A stretch of DNA of 64,000 bases, from the NCBI RefSeq assembly GCF_000143415.4, contig NW_003314286.1:1551129-1615128 (forward strand). The letters are read 5' to 3'. A program made the position numbers and the translations under genes. Below, one piece after another: positions 47,441 to 57,669 of this stretch. Source of the DNA: Selaginella moellendorffii. Its lineage: Eukaryota > Streptophyta > Lycopodiopsida > Selaginellales > Selaginellaceae. The notes beneath the pieces are model-generated. The model had not been told where the DNA came from and ran no database searches. It was given only the letters and a program-made list of their open reading frames with translations. Numbering within the stretch: position 1 is the stretch's first letter; every line of letters starts with the position of its first letter.

Positions 47441-49369
47441 GGGAGCAGTAAAATTCCCCCTACTGAATTGATAACCATCATATAAAAACTTTTGTTAAAA
47501 TTGTGGAAAACATGATCTCCAAGTTGTTTAATTGCTACTCTCCCATTCTACTCAACCCTAAAACCAAAAATTGACAAATCAGCAATAGTGGCAAGAGGAA
47601 ATAATTACCATATTAGCATTTTAACTTGCTATTGCAGGTTTGATAGTGGTTAACTAGCTAAGATGATTTTGAAAAACATTTAAATTGATTTCAGCGTTAT
47701 AAGGCCACCATAAAAAAAATGACAATGATGGTGACATGTACTAGGGCAACATCACTTCAAATTGCTGATGTGGCTGTCACAATTTGACTGTGATGGTCAT
47801 ATGTGCAACATCTAATGGCTTATCTTTTAAGTTGGTTACTTTTAGAACTATATTAGACAAGATAATGTTTAAGCCTCCACCACAAACCTTGAAAAGCCAT
47901 CTCAATGTGATGGAATTAACCATAGGAATATGAAAGCAAAAAGTAATGAAATAGTTGACAACATTATAAACCTTCTTTAGGACATAAGCTTCAAAAGAGC
48001 AATAAATTAGGTGTGATATGAAAAGTGGATTCCATATCTAGTACATTTGAATTAATTTTTTTACAAAAAGATGAATAAAAAAGTGGTAGTTACTATTGCT
48101 AGGGGGTATGTGAGGGAATAAATTAATAACAATGTTAACTAGTAAACTTTCCAAGATACTATGGAAAAGAGGATACAAGCAAAAGATGTAGAAAAAAATT
48201 TAATAAAGGCTTTAAAAGTGATTATTCATACTCACTAGGAAAGGACAATACTAGGTAAGTAATTTAAAAGATTATAATAAATTTATTAGATTTTTTAAAA
48301 TAGGCAAAACAAGAGGATGAAAACACAAATGAGGAGTAGGAAGAGGGTCTATATATAGTGCAAATAGAGGTTGATGACCTGATTAATATTAATGAGGAGA
48401 TAATTGATATGAATAATCCAACTCAAAGGTTATATATTGATTGAAGTAAATATTTTTCTTGAAGAATGTAATTGAAATACTTGTGATTAAGCATTATTGG
48501 GTTTGAGTACTACTAAGTTAAATGACTTCCTAAAACATCAAAAGCTTATATTTAATCTCAAATTCAACTTTGTTGGTTCGTTACGGAAATCACATTTTAT
48601 ATTGAGATTATAACTTCCTCAATATTTCCACCACAAAATAGCATACCATCTAAAAATGACAATTAAGAGTTATGGCAAGGGTTTTCTCAAAAAAGCCAAA
48701 ACTTATAATGGAGATGTTAGGGAAATTGTACCACTTTTCTTTTATATATCTTTACTTTTTTCCTTTGTAACCATACCTACTTTATGCAAATGAAGTATAG
48801 TTATAAGGAAAAAAGGTAAAGACACATTAAAGAGAAAAGGTACAACTTCCTTAATATCTCCACCACAATATATCTAAGATTGTTGTTTCTCCATTAGTGT
48901 TACTATTTAAAGTAATTTGTCAGGATTATAAAAACTTTCATAGTTTGCCTCATTAGAAAATGGCAGCAAATATATAGTTTAGAGAAGAGGAGTTTACAGC
49001 AAAAAGATCATAAACTGTGCTTCTCAAGAATTTTGAAGTTTGCTAACATGGAAAAAATTCTAACCCTTCAAGAATAATATTTTTTTGGAGGGAAAACTAT
49101 TTGAGGGGAATAAAAGTTTTCATTAGTTCTTTGCATTGTCAAAATTGCCTATTTCAAAGACTAATGCGGCTATAGAAAATTTTCATCCATTCAATGAAAA
49201 TATTTGTTAGATTTCCAAATTTGATCAGATGGTGCATATTGCATATATATTGAACAGACAGTAAATTCTAGCAAAAACATACAAAATTCTACAAATTTGT
49301 ACAAAACTCATACTGGATAAACCAGTTAAAAAAGCAACTATGGGTGCTGGGTTCCAAATTGATTGCTAT
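47441..49369. other. AT-rich non-coding region
   Basis: No gene is supported. It contains the foldback element at about 48708-48868 and short A/T-rich frames only. Confidence 0.55.
48708..48868. repeat. Foldback (MITE-like) inverted repeat
   Basis: The left arm (48708-48788, with GGAGATGTTAGGGAAATTGT) and the right arm (48791-48868) are imperfect reverse complements over about 75-80 bases, meeting at CTTTATGCAAATGAAG. An RNA of this region would fold into one long hairpin. A piece similar to the right-arm end occurs again at about 48612-48640. Confidence 0.7.
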
Positions 49370-50252
49370 ATAAACTGCAGGCACCTCAACTCCATCCTTC
49401 AAAGCACTCCTCTCGATGTAAGTGAAAGGCACTTTACACTTTCATTTGGCACCGAACTTCCACCTTTACCTGGATAATCACAATCCAAAGCAATGAATTA
49501 TCAATTAGTGGTAATCTGAACAATAATTACCTTAGTTCCTGATCCTGGCACATCCTTGGCTGTGTAAGATGTCTGGACTTGTACAGCCTTTACAACCTTC
49601 TTCCCATTGTCTGTTTTAGTAGTACGGATTGAGGGTAATATGGAACTCACCATAGGTCCACTGACCACTGACCCCAGGTCTCTTCCATTCTCTGGACGTT
49701 CACAAGCACTCGCATGGCAGTCTTGAACTTGCTTCTGACATCTCAGCTAGCTCAAGGAGGTACTTGATGTTCGTCAAGTTCCGGGCTCCCACTGGCTTGC
49801 TCACAGTAAACCTAGCACTCTGTTCTCTGTTCAGATTTGCAACTGCTGTGTTTAGAGAGTCCTTCCAGTAGTCAGTGTGCCTGTTGACGAACCTTCTGTT
49901 CTCGATCGATCTTAAAGCCAGAACGTTCTTTCCAATCTTCACAGGCTCGAAGTGAGAACTCTTGCTTTTTTTGGCATTCTCCAGGCTCGAATCTCCCTCC
50001 AGAACTTCCCAACCTTAACCATTTGAATGCTCACGTTGGGTTACCTCGAACATGGTGTCTTGGTTTGCAGTTTTGCTGTTGAGCTGCAACCATTTGTGTA
50101 GTGAACACGCACGTAGTTACCATTGTCACTGAGCAGCGTCATGTATCGATGATTTCCATCTCAGATGCGCTGCTGGCACTTCCTCTTTCAGCTTTATAGC
50201 CATAGACTTGCTTGTTGGCAAGTTTCGGCACATTGATGTACGCATCGTCCAT
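49370..50252 (-). pseudogene. Amaranthin/agglutinin-domain plus aerolysin-like protein, broken
   Basis: On the minus strand from an ATG at 50252 (MDDAYINVPKLANKQ) the frame soon meets a stop. Pieces in different frames then follow the order of plant agglutinin-domain proteins: LRACSLHKWLQLNSKTA with DTMFEVTQ, SLENAKKSKSSHFEPVKI, and 49942-49700 with NVLALRSIENRRFVNRHTDYWKDSLNTAV... and a TNIKYLLEL strand. After this, about 49630-49380 resembles the start of an aerolysin-type beta-pore module (KVVKAVQVQTSYTAKDVPGSG; KCKVPFTYIERSALKDGVEV). Several stops and at least two frameshifts make it a pseudogene. Intact relatives are cytosolic lectins implicated in stress and defence. The call is from pattern memory, moderately sure. 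Confidence 0.55.
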
Positions 50253-50840
50253 CCTCCTCCTGCAGTGCTATATGGATTAGTTTGTGAGCAAGCTTAGTGG
50301 AAGCCTTCTTACCTTCTTACTAACGGAGATCAGAAACAAAGAATTCGATCCAGGAACAAACAACACCAATGCTGTGTTAGTGCTCTCGTTATATACTACC
50401 TAAGTTGCCGAGCGCGAGGTAAAGCTCGTATGCTAACTACATCTTTCTTAACTATTTTGTCTATCTTGTCCGGCTATTTCAATCCCATTAACAAGTTCAA
50501 CTTGTAAAGTTCTATATGGGCTTACTATTTGACGTGTGATCCATGCTTGAGCTTATTTTCTTTGGCATACAAAATTTATAGCTCATGCGGCCATGTGATG
50601 TGTGGATTTATTTATGACGATCATAACATATATCATTCAATTTTGTATACCTCTTTTAGCTAAATAAACTAACTCTCAAAAGGCCTAGAGTGGAGCCCGC
50701 CAGGAAATCTTTAGCATAAGTAAGCAAGAACAATGAAAGCGATGAAAAGTCTGAAGAATCATAGAAGACAGAGAATGCCAAGGAAGTAAGAACTAGTGAA
50801 AGAAGAACTTACCTCCACCTACCACCACTTCGTACAAGAG
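50253..50840. other. Intergenic region between pseudogene and next minus-strand gene
   Basis: Mixed to AT-rich sequence; I see no coding frame or repeat structure. Confidence 0.5.
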
Positions 50841-50865
50841 CCACTCGATTGCGAGGATAATCTTC

Positions 50866-51194
50866 TCCCAGCCTCGTAGACCATGAATTCCGACAGCTGC
50901 TTTAGCAATCCCTGCGCGGGAGCATCCTCTGGCAACCAGCTCGACAGCGAGCTGATGTCCACCATGATCGACTCATCCAGATTCAAGAAGCAATCGCCGG
51001 TGGAGTTTAGAGCAGCTAGAAAGCCCTAGCTCCTGCTCATTGTCCACTGCTAGAGCAAGATCTTCGCCAGAAATTTCGATGTAGGATGGGGGGCGGGAAA
51101 ATGGAACTGGAGCACTGGCGCTGCAAGAATATTGAGGCATTGCGCCGGGTGCCCTGTGCGACGAGAACGGCAGGGAAGAAGCGGCCACCGCCAT
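50866..51194 (-). CDS. Unrecognised short protein with plastid-like N-terminus
   Basis: On the minus strand the ATG at 51194 opens MAVAASSLPFSSHRAPGAMPQ, Ser/Ala-rich like a plastid transit peptide, then PPSYIEISGEDLALAVDNEQ. That frame closes at 50973. An overlapping frame continues with a coherent amphipathic sequence (GDCFLNLDESIMVDISSLSS, WLPEDAPAQGLLKQLSEFMV, YEAG) to a TAG near 50866. A small intron ending at a CTAG near 51022 could join them, but I could not find a clear donor; a frameshift is the alternative. No family is recognised. A CG-rich, codon-like composition unlike the AT-rich sequence to its left supports a real gene. Confidence 0.4.
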
Positions 51195-51340
51195 AACCAG
51201 AGGCTATCCTGGACAAAGAATTGTTATTTATATCAAAAGAAAGCTAACAAGACCTTATGAGACAATAAACACTCTAATGGACAGAGAAACTCTAGCCTAG
51301 GCCAAAAGTTTTTGCCTGGACTGAGCTACCTAGGCAAAAA

Positions 51341-51826
51341 TCAATTAGACCCGCAGGACGATTCTGGGCTACTGGGACGAAGCAACCGCTTCTCCTCGAA
51401 CCGATTGATCTCCCGCTCGTCGGGCTTGTCGAGCGAATCACCAAGATCATGATCTAGTGTTGCCGCGGCAATCGTTGGAGCAACAACAGCAGCAGTGGCA
51501 GTGGCGCGCGGATCGCTGCTACGATTGGCAGCGCTCCTCTCCTTGGAGCAGTCGATCCGTGCCTGGTTGCGGCGGAGGTGCAGGAGCAATCCCGATGTGG
51601 TGAAGGGGCGCCCCGCGGCGCCAAAGTCGATGGCGCACAGCGGGCACTTGCAGTGGATAATCTCCTGGCCATTGTGGCAGGGAAGCCTGTGAGTCTTCTT
51701 GCGTGTCACCCCCTTGCCCTTCTCGTGGTTCCTGTATGTGCTGAGGCACACGATCGTGCCCTCCGGGATCAATCCCCCGAGCGTGCATTTCTGGCACCGG
51801 CAGTGGAGCCGCATCTGGGGAGCCAT
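51341..51826 (-). CDS. Unrecognised Cys/His-rich (zinc-finger-like) protein
   Basis: Minus-strand single-exon frame of 161 residues. The ATG at 51826 is used because the frame upstream has no other ATG. It begins MAPQMRLHCRCQKCTLGGL, then CLSTYRNHEKGKG, a basic stretch, and a second cluster HCKCPLCAIDFGAAGRPF with SGLLLHLRRNQARIDC. The spacing CxCxxC...H and CxCxxC...H...C suggests two zinc-binding units of a kind often found at the N-termini of transposase-related plant proteins. The rest is Ala/Ser-rich with an acidic, charged end (DKPDEREINRFEEKRLL). A transposase-derived or nuclear protein is possible; no function is assigned. Confidence 0.55.
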   Translation of the reverse strand: MAPQMRLHCRCQKCTLGGLIPEGTIVCLSTYRNHEKGKGVTRKKTHRLPCHNGQEIIHCKCPLCAIDFGAAGRPFTTSGLLLHLRRNQARIDCSKERSAANRSSDPRATATAAVVAPTIAAATLDHDLGDSLDKPDEREINRFEEKRLLRPSSPESSCGSN

Positions 51827-52084
51827 ACCTTGAGGGAGAGCGAGGGAGAGATCCAGCGCGCGCGCACGCGCCCCTTCTTTCCTAGGGTTCTTCACACGAA
51901 CGAAGAAACCATGGCGTGTTTGTAAGCATTTGGCGCGGACGAGCCATTTTTCTTTTCAAAAAAAAAGGCAAAAATCTCAACCCTCATGACGTGGCACAAT
52001 CTTTGCCCTCTGGTGGCTTAATGACGTGGCGAGATCTTAGACCGTTGAGTTGCTGTATTTACGGCAAGATCGTCTTTTTTCTTT

Positions 52085-52325
52085 TGTTTCTTGTGAAGTA
52101 GGCTGATTTTCTCATGTCTTGGGTGATATCAATTTTCATGGCTGTTGGCGTGCTTTTCATTCGTCCAATTTGTCCAAGGAGAGCACATCGCCAGAGAAAC
52201 CAGACAAGAACAAACACATCTATCAAGGATGAGATTGTGGAAATCGACTCTCGCTCAGGAACAAGTCGCCAACTTCGACGCGACTTCAACTTTGAGTCCA
52301 GTATAGCCACTGGAGTGCTCTTGCA
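52085..52325 (+). pseudogene. Truncated genomic copy of ALIS (CDC50) segments
   Basis: 52119-52180 matches the exon of the ALIS gene at 26971-27043 that encodes the first membrane helix (VISIFMAVGVLFI). The bases before it (GGCTGATTTTCT, then GTCTT) match the end of the preceding ALIS intron, so this is a DNA copy, not a retrocopy; the splice acceptor is lost. 52229-52246 resembles the next exon (GATTGTGGAAATCG), and 52272-52318 matches the last coding part (CGCGACTT... GAGTCCAG... GCCACTGGAGTGC). The middle of the gene is deleted. The remnant is open in frame into the Costars gene. Confidence 0.7.
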
Positions 52326-52380
52326 GAGCTCCAAAAAAGAAAGAGGGAAACTTTCCCTAGGTCACCGGCATTCTCGCGAG

Positions 52381-52694
52381 ATGAATGTGGAGGAAGAGGT
52401 GGGTCGCTTGCGACTGGAGATCGAGCGCCTGGGAACGGTCCTGCCCGATGGATCCACCGTCGTAAGCATTCCAATCTTTGATTTCGCTATAGCTTGGAAT
52501 TCCTCTGGATCTATGCCCAGGTGAAATTTGGAATCCTCTTCAACGACGATCGGTGTGCCAATCTCTTCGAGGCGCTGGTTGGAACCCTGAGGGCCGCCAA
52601 GAAGAGGAAGCTCCTTACGTACGATGGAGAGCTCCTCTTGCAGGGAGTGCATGACAATGTGGACATAGTTCTCTTCAAGCCTGTCTCCAATTGA
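52381..52694 (+). CDS. Costars family protein (ABRACL-like)
   Basis: Two exons, 52381-52461 and 52521-52694, joined in phase 0, give 84 residues, the normal size. It starts MNVEEEVGRLRLEIERLGTV and continues VKFGILFNDDRCANLFEALV, GTLRAAKKRKLLTYDGELLL and QGVHDNVDIVLF, the full Costars domain. The family is a winged-helix-like module related to the actin-binding C-terminus of STARS proteins. Its role in plants is little known. The frame is open upstream to an ATG at 52114, which would add 89 residues derived largely from an ALIS gene. Two ACGTGGC motifs lie at about 51988 and 52023. The PIG-L gene begins 50 bp downstream on the same strand. Confidence 0.92.
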
Positions 52695-52744
52695 TCAATG
52701 CAAACTTTTCTTTAGATCACAGAGTTCTAGGGTTTTCAAGAAGT

Positions 52745-54122
52745 ATGGCGCTCTTGGACGTTGCTGGTGGCGTGGCGCTGGCGATCTTGTCCGGATCGGT
52801 GCTGCTGCTAGTGCTGCTGAGCTTGCCGGTCGCTGGCTATTTCTTTTCGCCGCGCTCGCTGCCCCAAGGTACCAATGCGGCTAGGAAAAGAAATGTTTTG
52901 CTTGTGATTGCTCATCCGGATGATGAATCGATGTAAGATCTCGCTAGATTGTTTGATACTTGGGATTTGTGCTAATGCGGAGATCCTTGGCAGGTTCTTT
53001 GGACCCACGCTTTTGGGTTTGGCGTCCACTGGGGCTTATAATGTTAGAGTCCTTTGCCTCTCCTCAGGTTTGGCGGCTTGGAAAATCTTCTATACTTTGA
53101 CGGGTTTGTGTGTGTTGTAGGGAATGTGGACGGCAGAGGCTGGCAGCGAAAGGAAGAAATTCTTGCTGCGTGTTTGGTGCTGAAAGTAAGGTTCTTCTTT
53201 TCATCTTTGCTTATTTATTTTTTCTGCTGCCATGTCTTGTTGTATGTTTGAAAGGGAGCTGATAGAATTTTTGTCTAGGTGCCGCTCGGAAACGTTGAAG
53301 TGATGGACGTACCGGAGCTTCAAGTAAGTCTCGATTGAACCATAAGATTTTGATTTGCTGAAAGAGTTTTGTTTGCTGAGATGGGCTTTTTGGTTTACTA
53401 GGATGGTTTTGCGGAGCGTTGGGATATAGAATTGATCAGGCGTGTTGTACAACAGCGCATTATGGATCACAAGATCACAACAGTAAGCGATCATATTCTT
53501 TTCTCAAAGGTGCGACTATCTTTGTTTTTTTCTCAGCTTATTACTTTTGACTCGTATGGTATTTCGGGACACCCCAACCATCGCTCAGTGCATCATGCTA
53601 TTTGGTGGGTGGAAATTCTGCCTCCTTCCAACAAATTTCTACGACCGCTCTTTGTTTCTTTTTCAGTGCTTTGCTGCTGCAACTAGAGTCCAACAAAGAT
53701 CCTGTTGTGGAAGCTTGGCAGCTCGTAAGCGTTTCTCTTTGGTCCTCTTCATCTTTGCTGAATACTTTTTATTTTGTTATTGTTTTCCCTTTCCTTCCTG
53801 GCAGGCAAGTTCATCTTTGCTGCGAAAGTTTCTCGGTCCTCTGGATGTATGCATTTCGCTAATAGAGCAGCACCTACGGGATCCTTCCAAGCACCACTGC
53901 TTTTATAGCCAGAGGCCGTGGACAAACGCTAGAGCCATGCGACAGCACAGGAGCCAGTGGATATGGTAGGCGAGCAAATATTTGTGAATCCTTCCTTCCC
54001 TTCCTCTTAGTTTTCTAGTATTACTAGTAACTTCTTTTTGTGTTTTCCACAGGTACCGCAAGCTTTTTGTCATCTTCTCGAGGTACACTTATGTCAACAG
54101 TTTGAAGGTGTTAAAATACTAG
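52745..54122 (+). CDS. GlcNAc-PI de-N-acetylase (PIG-L/GPI12)
   Basis: Multi-exon gene from the ATG at 52745 (MALLDVAGGVALAILSGSVL) to the TAG at 54120-54122. A single N-terminal membrane helix anchors it in the ER. The LmbE-type metal site AHPDDESMFFGP is split by an intron after 52934. Next come YNVRVLCLSSGN, DGRGWQRKEEILAAC, VPLGNVEVMDVPELQDGFAERW and the second metal motif TFDSYGISGHPNHRSVHHAI. The C-terminal region ends RYTYVNSLKVLKY. The enzyme removes the N-acetyl group from GlcNAc-PI, the second step of GPI-anchor synthesis, on the cytosolic face of the ER. All ligand residues (His, Asp, Asp, His) appear present. Confidence 0.9.
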
Positions 54123-55120
54123 TGGCCGAAGGATAAGAAAACCTGTGGAATGATTTCCAGCAGGAAGTTACCAAAACGAAACTCAGGTGCTTTGCATTGG
54201 GGAGGGATTTGTTTGTGCATGAATTCTCGCCTCGGCAATCGCACTGGAGGTACTTTTGGAAGGAATTCTCATTTTCAGTGATTGTTTTCTCGGCCCAGCG
54301 CTCTTAAACTATGAGGTCACTCACATGTTGGACTGTTTACTCCGCAGGACGCTTTCGGGGAGCAGTGCGCGCAGTGGTCATTTCAAAACAATCACCCGGA
54401 AAATGATTGATCATGAGTGGTCACCACTGAAGAGTGATTGCTCCAAGCGCAATCCTACGAAGTTGGAAACAACCAAAAAAAAAAAGCTTGGTGTGTGTAA
54501 GCTCCGTAGCGAGGTACCTCTTACATCTCTCACTCCCGTCTTTTTTCAAGGCTTTTTTCTTTCTTTTGCTCTTCCAGACGAGAAAATACGCGTATTTCTG
54601 GAAAGGAAGGAGAGAGTGGATGGGAATCGAACACGGCACTGGTGCCTGTGGCTGTCAGGGCCTGTACGGTCGCCCGTCCATAAAGTAAAAATCCCCTTCT
54701 TTTGACTAACGGTCTGGCTTTGACTGGTCAATGGGATAAGATACTGGAAGGATCTAGGCAGTGATAAACGTGAAAATGCCACAAGCTTTGCGGCCACAGG
54801 CGGGTGTGGGGTGGCCCCCAGTGCGAGGTGGACGCGTGTGCGCGCGTGACACGTGGCCCCGCCGGAGGCGTCGATCCCGGCTCGCGTTGGCGCCTAGTCA
54901 AAGACGAGACGCAAGGGAGGGAGGTTGTTTGTGGGTAGCTGCAAAAATAAAAGATCCTCGCGGTGGGAGCTATGGCTTCGCTGCTTTGCTCGATCTTGCG
55001 CTGCGATACTTCCTGATTCTTTGGAGAGCGCATTTCTAAGATTGTGTCTCGAGTGCGTTTGGATTTGCAAGCGTTTTTTATTCGCGTTCGCGTGTGTGTG
55101 TGCGAGAGTGATCGTTTTGG
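54123..55120. other. Intergenic region with G-box/ABRE motif
   Basis: No gene is supported. A GACACGTGGCC motif at about 54847-54857, containing a G-box and an ABRE-like core, lies about 270 bp before the cupin start codon. The sequence from 54780 on is GC-rich and looks like promoter and leader. Confidence 0.5.
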
Positions 55121-55901
55121 ATGGAAAGCAGCGTGCAAACAAGCGCGGTGGAGGAGAAGCTGGGAATTCGGATCGAGCGGAAGCCATCCGAGCAGCGATT
55201 GCTGGAGCTGGGCGTCAAGTCGTGGCCGAAGTAAGCTACTTTCTTTTCTTCTCCGCCTTTCAATGCTTGGATTCCATTTCAATGCCAGTAGGAGTGTCTA
55301 AAAGCATCACACTAACCAGAGAGCCAACATGAAGCAACCACTTGTTGCTGCTGTGTGTTTTCTCCCCTGGCACCGGGGTTCTTCCAACTTTCTTGGAAAA
55401 CCGAGAGCTTATATCGATCTCCTGCACTCTCATTCTCTTGTTACTTCTTTCTGCAGGACAGCCTGCAGTCGTGTCCCAGAAAAAAACCAAGCTCCAGAGA
55501 CTCTCTCCTGCGCGTTTCCGCTATAGTCTCTCGCTCCAGCAAGTTCTCACAAACTGAGTTTAATCTGCCGTCCTCTTCCGCCTAAACGATCCAAGTTGAA
55601 AACATTCTTCTCTTCTTCTTCTTCCGTTCTTCTTGTTCTTGTTCTTCTATCTACTGGTTGAGAAACATACGACGATCTTGCGGTTTCGTTTTCCAGATGG
55701 GGATGCCCTCCGAGCAAGCTGCCCTGGACGTACGACGCGGAGGAGACGTGCTACCTCCTCAAAGGCAAAGTCCGCGTCTTCCCCGAGGGATCCTCCGACT
55801 TTGTGGAGTTTGGCGCCGGGAACCTGGTCGTCTTCCCCAAAGGGATGAGTTGCACCTGGGAAGTCTACTCGCCAGTTGACAAGCATTACAAGTTCGATTG
55901 A
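55121..55901 (+). CDS. Cupin_3 (RmlC-like) small protein
   Basis: Two exons, 55121-55230 and 55697-55901, joined in phase 2 across a 466-bp intron, long for this window; total 104 residues. Exon 1 gives LGIRIERKPSEQRLLELGVK and SWPK; exon 2 gives WGCPPSKLPWTYDAEETCYL, LKGKVRVFPEG, FGAGNLVVFPKGMSCTWEVY and KHYKFD. This is the DUF861/Cupin_3 single-domain fold, close to small plant cupins related to EutQ. Metal-ligand positions of classical cupins are only partly kept (Glu and Cys instead of His), as is usual in the family. Function is unknown. Confidence 0.85.
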
Positions 55902-56254
55902 TCGATCGTCACACACACATCGATATAATCTAATATCTGTGTGATCCGCGACAGATTTTCCCATAGAAAAGCTCTCTACTTTCATGCAATGCAGGCGATC
56001 AAAGAAGCTCCCGCCCAAGCCGGGGATTCGAGCGCCATCCCTGGATGTTTTTATTTCTTTCTAAGCTCTGTGTGAAGAAAGTGCAAGTACGTTTGTGCAA
56101 ATCTGGTCACTAGAAACTAGAAGTGATCTGGGGCGCTCATCTAGATGCATCCGACGGCTCTAGCGCGCTCTACTTAAATAGTGCTCACTTCTTAGGTAGC
56201 TTGTAAAAACTCCTGCGTTGGAGCGGGGTTGGAGTTGTTCGTGGTTTTGCAGCA
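55902..56254. other. Intergenic spacer
   Basis: Contains the 3' flank of the cupin gene and the short leader of the PDCD5 gene; nothing else is recognised. Confidence 0.5.
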
Positions 56255-57124
56255 ATGGTGAGTTTTTCTCTCGCGCGAATTGGCCATGAATCCGGGATAT
56301 CGTTTCTGGGTTTTGCCAATCTAGGGTTCTTATGGCTCATTTGCAGGACGATCCGGAGCTGGAGGCGATCAAGAGGAAGAGGATGCAAGAGTTAATGGCC
56401 CAGAGAGGAGGAGGCGTGAGTTTTCTAGATTTACTGATGCCATTTGTATGATTTGCGTTGTTCTTTGTCCAGCAACAATCCGCGGAGCAGCAGGAAGCTC
56501 AAGAGGAGCAAAAGAGGTAAAGTTACATTCTCAAAAATCTTTTTTTTTTTTTTTGTGTGTGTGTCTCTCTCTTTTTGCTGCTGCTCATTGGCGAGAGTTG
56601 TGTTCCAGAGAAGCAGCCGAGCGGAGACAAATGATGCTAGCTCGAGTGCTTCTCCCAGAGGCTCGCGAACGACGTAAGTTGTCAAAAAAAAAAAAAAAAA
56701 ACAAAAAGAAAAACAGAAAATAAAGAAAAGAAAAAGAAACTTCCATTTTGTTTGCGTTTAAAACCTGTTCGTGTTCTTCTAGTTTCGCGAATTGCACTCG
56801 TCAAGCCGGAGAAGGCAAAAGGCGTGGAGGACTTGATTCTTCACAGCGCTCAGCGGGGCCAGATCACCGAGAAGGTAACTACATATCAAAACTACTCAAA
56901 AAGGTATTTTTTCTTCCACTCTGCATTGCCAGGTTTCCGAGGAGAGACTCATCCAACTGCTGGAGCAAATCAACGAGCAAACTAAGAAAACAACCAAAGT
57001 CACTGTAAGTCCCTCCCTCCCTCAAAGACACAGTATTTTCTTGATAAAACCAGAGATTTTCTAACTCGGTTCCGCGCATCTCTTCCAGATACAACGACGC
57101 AGGAACGTGTTGGATGACGACTGA
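56255..57124 (+). CDS. PDCD5-family DNA-binding protein
   Basis: Seven exons: 56255-56257, 56347-56415, 56473-56516, 56609-56673, 56783-56874, 56933-57004, 57089-57124, all in phase, giving 126 residues. The first coding exon is only the ATG codon, directly followed by GTGAGT. The protein reads MDDPELEAIKRKRMQELMAQ, a Gln/Glu-rich helix, RVLLPEARERLSRIALVKPE, QRGQITEKVSEERLIQLLEQ and the basic end IQRRRNVLDDD. This is the triple-helix core of PDCD5/TFAR19 (archaeal and eukaryotic), linked to apoptosis in animals and to tubulin/CCT binding. The plant role is less defined. Confidence 0.93.
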
Positions 57125-57669
57125 AAATTAAAACTATCATCTAGGTAGGACTGTGAAAAACCAACGAGGGTAATCTCTCTCTGCGGCCTGGGCGGAACTT
57201 TAATTGCCCCATTCCTCGTCTCTCATCAAACTCTCAGCATTCCATTGTGACGACGATTGGACGAAAGAAATGTTAGTGACCACCTGCGCGCGTTGCGTGA
57301 TGGATTATCCGATGCAAGCAAGCGAATGGTTTATGTGGATGGAGATTTTAAGACGCCATTCAAGTGTGTTCTCAGAGGAGAGAATAAAATCGCGAGCTTT
57401 CCTACCAGAAGATCGACGCGATACAGACTGGTAACCGGAAAAACGCTGCCTGTGGCCGCCACCGTACCGTGGTCCCACGAGCGCATCGTACGGTTGTCAC
57501 CGTGGGGGCATATTCCGTCGGTGCCGTGGCGGCGGCGCGGCGGAATGTGCCACGCGGCTGCGACGGAATATTTGGCCTCCTCCCTCCCCACGGTAAAATA
57601 ACTTAGGGCACGAGGAAGCCCGGGCAGAGGAGTGGCGTGATTGATTCAAAGCTGGCGTTCCACCAGGCA
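57125..57669. other. Intergenic region
   Basis: GC-rich in its second half, probably promoter and leader of the trihelix gene; no coding frame is supported. Confidence 0.5.

Noticed and set aside
54600-54660. GGGAATCGAAC resembling a minus-strand tRNA T-loop
   Set aside because: No other tRNA arms are found around it.
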